Below are positions 6,439 through 8,950 of a stretch of 8,950 nt of DNA, in pieces. The position numbers and the translations under genes were made by a program. Source of the stretch: JBJKRF01 sp046704785. GTDB lineage: Bacteria; Chloroflexota; Anaerolineae; Anaerolineales; Villigracilaceae. The notes under the pieces were generated by a model. That model did not search any database and was not told where the DNA came from. It was given only the letters and a program-made list of their open reading frames with translations. Location: the NCBI GenBank assembly GCA_046704785.1, contig JBJKRF010000005.1, forward strand, positions 1 to 8,950, written 5' to 3'. Each line of letters begins with the position of its first letter. Within the stretch, counting starts at the first letter, position 1.

Positions 6439-7524
6439 ATGATCTCCCCCGATCTTGCTGTTGACGTATTGATCCTCGGCGCCGGCCCTGCCGGCGCCGC
6501 TGTGTCCCTGGGGCTGCTGGCCGCCGGGGTACAGCGCGTACTGCTGGCCGATAAGCCTATCGCCCGTCCCTTCGCGGTGGGCGAATCGGCGACGCCGGAT
6601 GTGCCTGTACTTTTGGCGAAGCTTGGGCTGGAGCGTGACCTCGGTCGCCTGGGTCATCGCCCCTATCACGGCAATCTCTCGCTGTGGGGCGGCGCGCCAG
6701 TGATGGATCACTTTCTGTTTCGTGGGCGCGGGCATGGCTGGCATCTGGATCGTGCTGCCTTCGACGCCTGGCTGCAATCCGAGGCTGTTGCGCGCGGCGT
6801 GCGCCTAGTCTGCCCGGCCAGCCTGTCTGCCATTGCTCCGGAACCCGACGGTTGGTTGGTCAGGTTGACGAATCTTGGCACGGTTTTCGCGCGCGTTGTG
6901 GTGGACGCCACAGGCCGACGGGCTGCGCTGGCGACCCGCCTGGGGGCGCATCGACGACGTTTGGATTCGTTGGTTGCGCTGGCGGCGCGGGCTGCGCCCG
7001 CCGAAGGCTTTACCGGTCTCTCGCTGGTGGAGCCTTTCGCTGACGGTTGGTGGTACGCCGCCCCCTTGCCCGATGGGCAGGCCGTTGTCACGTTGATGAC
7101 CGACCGCGATATTGCCCGAGAGCGCGGCTTTCAGAATCCCGCTACTTACCTGCGCGCCTGGCAAAGCAGCGAAGCATTGGCTGTGCATGTGCCGCCGGTT
7201 GAACCTTCCATGATTGCCGTATTCGCGGCTCATACCGCCTTCCTCGACCAGGCCGCGGGTAGCCGTTGGATTGCCGTGGGTGATGCGCTAATCGCCTTCG
7301 ATCCGCTGACTTCCTCCGGCATTGCCGGCGCGCTCGACGACGCCCTGGCCGCCGTCCCGGTCATCCAGGCGCAGCTTGCCGGACAGGTCGGGCCGGCCCG
7401 TGCTTATGCCCGACGCGCCGAGAGCACCCTGCGGCGCTACCTGGCCGAACGCCAGCAGCGATACGCCGCCGAGCCCCGCTGGCATGAACGCGCCTTCTGG
7501 GCGCGACGCACCCAGAAGGCGTAG
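6439..7524 (+). CDS. LodB/GoxB-like FAD-dependent protein for CTQ maturation
   Basis: A 361-residue protein beginning at the ATG at 6439, only 2 nt after the oxidase stop. AAGG touches the start, so translation is probably coupled. The open frame extends upstream to 5287, but that part is a shadow of the oxidase gene. FAD-binding features are GAGPAG (14-19) in the N-terminal Rossmann segment, GES (48-50), VVVDATGR (153-160) and AVGDALIAFDPLTSSGI (279-295). This is the layout of the tryptophan-halogenase-like group of flavoprotein monooxygenases, but the halogenase WxWxIP motif is not seen. LodB and GoxB belong to this group and are needed to make CTQ in their partner oxidases, probably by oxygenating the tryptophan. 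Adjacency to the LodA-like gene supports the same role. It is cytoplasmic, with no signal peptide. Confidence 0.87.
   Translation: MISPDLAVDVLILGAGPAGAAVSLGLLAAGVQRVLLADKPIARPFAVGESATPDVPVLLAKLGLERDLGRLGHRPYHGNLSLWGGAPVMDHFLFRGRGHGWHLDRAAFDAWLQSEAVARGVRLVCPASLSAIAPEPDGWLVRLTNLGTVFARVVVDATGRRAALATRLGAHRRRLDSLVALAARAAPAEGFTGLSLVEPFADGWWYAAPLPDGQAVVTLMTDRDIARERGFQNPATYLRAWQSSEALAVHVPPVEPSMIAVFAAHTAFLDQAAGSRWIAVGDALIAFDPLTSSGIAGALDDALAAVPVIQAQLAGQVGPARAYARRAESTLRRYLAERQQRYAAEPRWHERAFWARRTQKA
7491..7521 (+). repeat. 11-bp perfect hairpin at the 3' end of the flavoprotein gene
   Basis: CGCCTTCTGGG (7491-7501) pairs exactly with CCCAGAAGGCG (7511-7521) around a 9-nt loop, and a G-U pair extends it (7490 with 7522). 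It lies in the last codons, ending just before the TAG. No T-run follows on either strand, so it is terminator-like but not canonical. It could protect the 3' end of the operon mRNA or slow readthrough into the convergent gene, whose stop is 33 bp downstream. Confidence 0.5.
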
Positions 7525-7556
7525 TCAAGTATATCCTTACGAACCGCTTTGCCCTG

Positions 7557-8399
7557 TTATTGCTTGACCAGGGTCGACACGGAAATATGGGGCCAGTCGA
7601 TGTCGAGAAAATTGAGAATGACCGTTTGAGTGTATTGCAATTGCAGGAAAGAAGAGCCGTCGGGTTGCTTAACGGTTTCAATCCAGAAAATAGCTGTAAG
7701 CTTGGTCGCATTGGCATTTTCCACCACGAAGGGGATATTTGCAACATTCCCTTGGGGATAAGAGTCCACTTGCAATACGATCGTGTCGGAAATTTTTTGT
7801 CCCTGAATGGCGTTAGTCAGAATCAGGTTGGGGTTGGCAACTGCGGCAACGGGAATCCCATCGGGAGGTGTTGGGTTGAGATAAGGATCGAGATAACCCA
7901 GCCCTTGTTTTTGAAGGCCGGGTCCGGTGGGTGTCGAACTGATTGTGTCAATTTGTGGGCCGCCTTTAACGACCAGCGAGATCCCTTGCGCCAGAACCGA
8001 GTCGCCATGTGGAATAGTGCTCTGGCGAACCACGGTTGCCTGATCGGGCGGCACGTTGGTGGCCGGGACGTTCATCCACAGGCCTGGCTCAATATGTAAA
8101 GCCTCGTTAGTTTGCGCATCGCTGACTCGTTGGAGGTACGTCAGGCCTGCCAGGAAAATATCATTTTGCTTTAACCCGCGGTCAGGGACTTCTCCGCCGA
8201 TTGGATTGAATTCAATGGTTTCGCGGGTCGCGTTGAGCTTTAGACGAAAGCCTTCATGGGTGGAAGTATGCGTTGGGAGCGCAATAAGGTTAAATCCGTT
8301 CCCAACCCATGTGCCAGCAAGCTCGGCAAGGGGGCCCAGTTGTGCGACCGATTTGATGATTGGAGCACTTGCGCGTAGATTAATGCGATGAGTAGCCAT
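7557..8399 (-). CDS. Conserved GxW beta-barrel-like protein (lipocalin/nitrobindin-like), function unknown
   Basis: A 280-residue protein with an ATG at 8399 and a ribosome site AAGGAG about 10 nt upstream; the stop is at 7557-7559. Residues 21-41 read LGPLAELAGTWVGNGFNLIA, a start resembling the GxW motif of lipocalins and the GTWxGxG of nitrobindins. Later conserved-looking blocks are NEALHIEPGLW (98-108, H102), STIPHGDS (127-134, H131) and a C-terminal LQYTQTVIL...WPHISVSTLVK. I recall this as a widespread family often labelled 'heme-binding protein' in databases, but I cannot confirm heme binding from sequence. There is no signal peptide and no clear membrane segment; the many short beta-prone stretches fit a barrel. 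It is convergent with the oxidase operon and is transcribed separately. It could sense or bind a small molecule, or simply be a neighbour. Confidence 0.75.
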   Translation of the reverse strand: MATHRINLRASAPIIKSVAQLGPLAELAGTWVGNGFNLIALPTHTSTHEGFRLKLNATRETIEFNPIGGEVPDRGLKQNDIFLAGLTYLQRVSDAQTNEALHIEPGLWMNVPATNVPPDQATVVRQSTIPHGDSVLAQGISLVVKGGPQIDTISSTPTGPGLQKQGLGYLDPYLNPTPPDGIPVAAVANPNLILTNAIQGQKISDTIVLQVDSYPQGNVANIPFVVENANATKLTAIFWIETVKQPDGSSFLQLQYTQTVILNFLDIDWPHISVSTLVKQ

Positions 8400-8438
8400 G
8401 CTTTGCTTTCTCCTTGATAGACTCTGAGTATGGTGAAT

Positions 8439-8466
8439 AATATAGTGATCGAGAATCTTTTGGAAA
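8439..8466 (-). promoter_or_regulatory. Weak possible promoter close to the GxW-protein gene
   Basis: On the minus strand TTTCCA (8466-8461) and TATATT (8444-8439) are separated by 16 bp. Transcription would begin about 30 nt upstream of the start codon. Both boxes are imperfect, and the TATAAT at 8572-8567 is a competing choice. Confidence 0.25.
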
Positions 8467-8501
8467 CCAAGTACGAATCATCAGCTAATCATGTGAACTG
8501 T

Positions 8502-8529
8502 TTGAGTCTTATGGGGAAGACGATATCTA
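8502..8529 (+). promoter_or_regulatory. Weak possible promoter for a small RNA
   Basis: TTGAGT (8502-8507) and TATCTA (8524-8529) are 16 bp apart. The expected start near 8536 coincides with the first base of the 13-bp inverted repeat. Both boxes are imperfect. Confidence 0.25.
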
Positions 8530-8534
8530 TGACC

Positions 8535-8599
8535 TCCTGGTTTTCGGTAATGACAATAGCGTATACATTATACAGACTTTTCGTATCCGAAAACCAGGA
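8535..8599. repeat. 13-bp perfect inverted repeat enclosing a minus-strand TATAAT box
   Basis: TCCTGGTTTTCGG (8535-8547) and CCGAAAACCAGGA (8587-8599) are exact reverse complements, 39 nt apart. Between them GTATA-CAT-TATAC (8561-8573) forms a nested dyad containing TATAAT on the minus strand (8572-8567). The right arm would lie in the -35 zone of that minus promoter, where no good -35 hexamer is visible. The element may be an operator pair for the GxW-protein gene, or the first stem of an RNA read on the + strand. Confidence 0.55.
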
Positions 8600-8664
8600 A
8601 TTTTATTGGCTCTTTAGAATTTTCCGTTTCGTTACGCTAATTCTCAAAGAGCCCGTTTTTTTTT
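8536..8664 (+). ncRNA. Candidate small RNA ending in an intrinsic terminator
   Basis: On the + strand the 13-bp stem (8535-8547 with 8587-8599) is followed 8 nt later by a canonical terminator ending in nine T. No protein gene on this strand ends upstream: the operon stops at 7524 and the gene between is on the opposite strand. A weak promoter-like pair ends just before the first stem. Together these suggest a transcript of about 130 nt with two hairpins. No known RNA family is recognised, so this is inference from structure only. Confidence 0.35.
8608..8664 (+). terminator. Canonical rho-independent terminator
   Basis: GGCTCTTT (8608-8615) pairs with AAAGAGCC (8646-8653), and the stem continues with AGAATT (8616-8621) and AATTCT (8639-8644) after a single bulged C at 8645. 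That makes 14 pairs with a 17-nt loop. CG and then nine T (8656-8664) follow at once. It acts on the + strand only; the minus strand has no T-run. What it terminates is unclear. Confidence 0.85.
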
Positions 8665-8713
8665 GACCTCCCAAGAAGAAATCTGTTTTAACGTCAATAA
8701 CGGATAAAGGAAA

Positions 8714-8776
8714 TTCACCACAGAGCCCACCGAGAGCGCGGAGAAAACCTTAAAATCTCTGTGTTTTCCGTGTTTC
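8714..8776. repeat. Degenerate CACAGAG-type dispersed repeat
   Basis: It starts TTCACCACAGAG and continues with degenerate copies of a CACAGAG-like unit (near 8719, 8728 and 8737). A short A-rich centre follows, then units in the opposite sense (CTCTGTG at 8757-8763 and TTCCGTG at 8767-8773). This is the layout of a non-coding repeat seen many times in Chloroflexota and other genomes, recalled from memory. This copy is decayed. Confidence 0.5.
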
Positions 8777-8872
8777 CCCCCGAAGGGGTGCCGGGGCGGT
8801 GTGTGATGCAAATGCCTTTTTCTCCAGTAATTCCAAATTTGAAAATAAAATTCCCGATAAAAAAGCCAAAAC

Positions 8873-8900
8873 TTTAACGCCAAGTCGCAAAGCCGCAAAG
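8873..8900. repeat. Degenerate CGCAAAG 8-bp tandem repeat
   Basis: Three adjacent 8-bp units, ACGCCAAG (8877-8884), TCGCAAAG (8885-8892) and CCGCAAAG (8893-8900), follow TTTA. Strings of this kind (NCGCAAAG) occur as dispersed intergenic repeats in many bacterial genomes, often near CACAGAG-type repeats, as here. Confidence 0.5.
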
Positions 8901-8950
8901 ATTCTTAAGAAATTTGCTCCGTTGTGAGGCTAATCGGCCTTTCCGTCGAT

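Larger units (their letters stand above)
8400..8950. other. AT-rich gene-free stretch with hairpins and degenerate repeats
   Basis: 551 bp without a convincing protein gene. The short frames at 8430-8666 (+) and 8644-8898 (-) cross hairpins, a terminator and dispersed repeats. The part from 8400 to 8700 is clearly more AT-rich than the operon. It contains possible promoters for the convergent gene, a 13-bp inverted repeat, an intrinsic terminator on the + strand and two degenerate repeats, each listed separately. From 8901 to the right edge I see nothing. Confidence 0.6.

Noticed and set aside
6439..7524. Tryptophan halogenase annotation for the flavoprotein
   Set aside because: The halogenase motif WxWxIP is absent and the protein is shorter than flavin-dependent halogenases. 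The LodA-like neighbour points to a CTQ maturation role.
8430..8666. 78-codon open frame on the + strand
   Set aside because: It runs through the 13-bp inverted repeat and ends inside the terminator T-run, with no ribosome site and no recognisable domain.
8644..8898. 84-codon open frame on the minus strand
   Set aside because: It is made of dispersed repeat sequence and terminator complement, so it is an accidental frame.

Overview
The window looks like a piece of a GC-rich bacterial chromosome, most plausibly from the Chloroflexota (Anaerolineae/Caldilineae-like). That assignment is inference. It rests on a Pro/Thr-rich linker of the 'PTNTPVPPTATP' type before a CBM64-like cellulose-binding domain, a large STAND-type ATPase regulator with TPR-like repeats, and two degenerate dispersed repeats (CACAGAG-type and CGCAAAG-type) of kinds common in such genomes. 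No tRNA, rRNA, CRISPR array, transposase or phage gene was recognised.

Layout. (1) Positions 1-353, + strand: the 3' end of a secreted protein, a Pro/Thr linker followed by a C-terminal CBM64-like domain, then a strong hairpin at 405-441. (2) Positions 435-2909, - strand: an 824-residue NB-ARC/STAND regulator with an N-terminal winged-helix-like region and six repeats spaced exactly 40 residues apart. (3) Positions 2910-3356: a divergent control region with a TATAAT-type promoter on each strand and several inverted repeats, one of them a perfect 12-bp hairpin. (4) Positions 3357-7524, + strand: a compact three-gene operon. It encodes a 425-aa ferritin-like protein related to the iminophenylpyruvate dimer synthase (VioB/RebD N-terminal) domain, a 593-aa LodA/GoxA-like cysteine tryptophylquinone (CTQ) oxidase, and a 361-aa LodB/GoxB-like FAD protein. 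(5) Positions 7557-8399, - strand and convergent: a 280-aa conserved protein with a lipocalin/nitrobindin-like GxW motif. (6) Positions 8400-8950: AT-rich and without a convincing gene. It holds a 13-bp inverted repeat around a minus-strand TATAAT box, a textbook intrinsic terminator on the + strand with no protein gene in front of it (candidate small RNA), and the two degenerate repeats.

How the genes may work together. By analogy with LodA/LodB and GoxA/GoxB, the flavoprotein probably helps form the Cys-Trp cross-linked quinone in the oxidase. The mature oxidase would then deaminate an amino acid or amine, or an amino group on a peptide, with O2, giving H2O2. The ferritin-like protein is the unusual partner. 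It has a plausible carboxylate/histidine metal-ligand set and could act in cofactor maturation, on the product, or in H2O2 handling. The divergent STAND regulator is the natural candidate controller. The most novel element here is this metal / CTQ / flavin three-gene module, and its substrate cannot be read from sequence alone.
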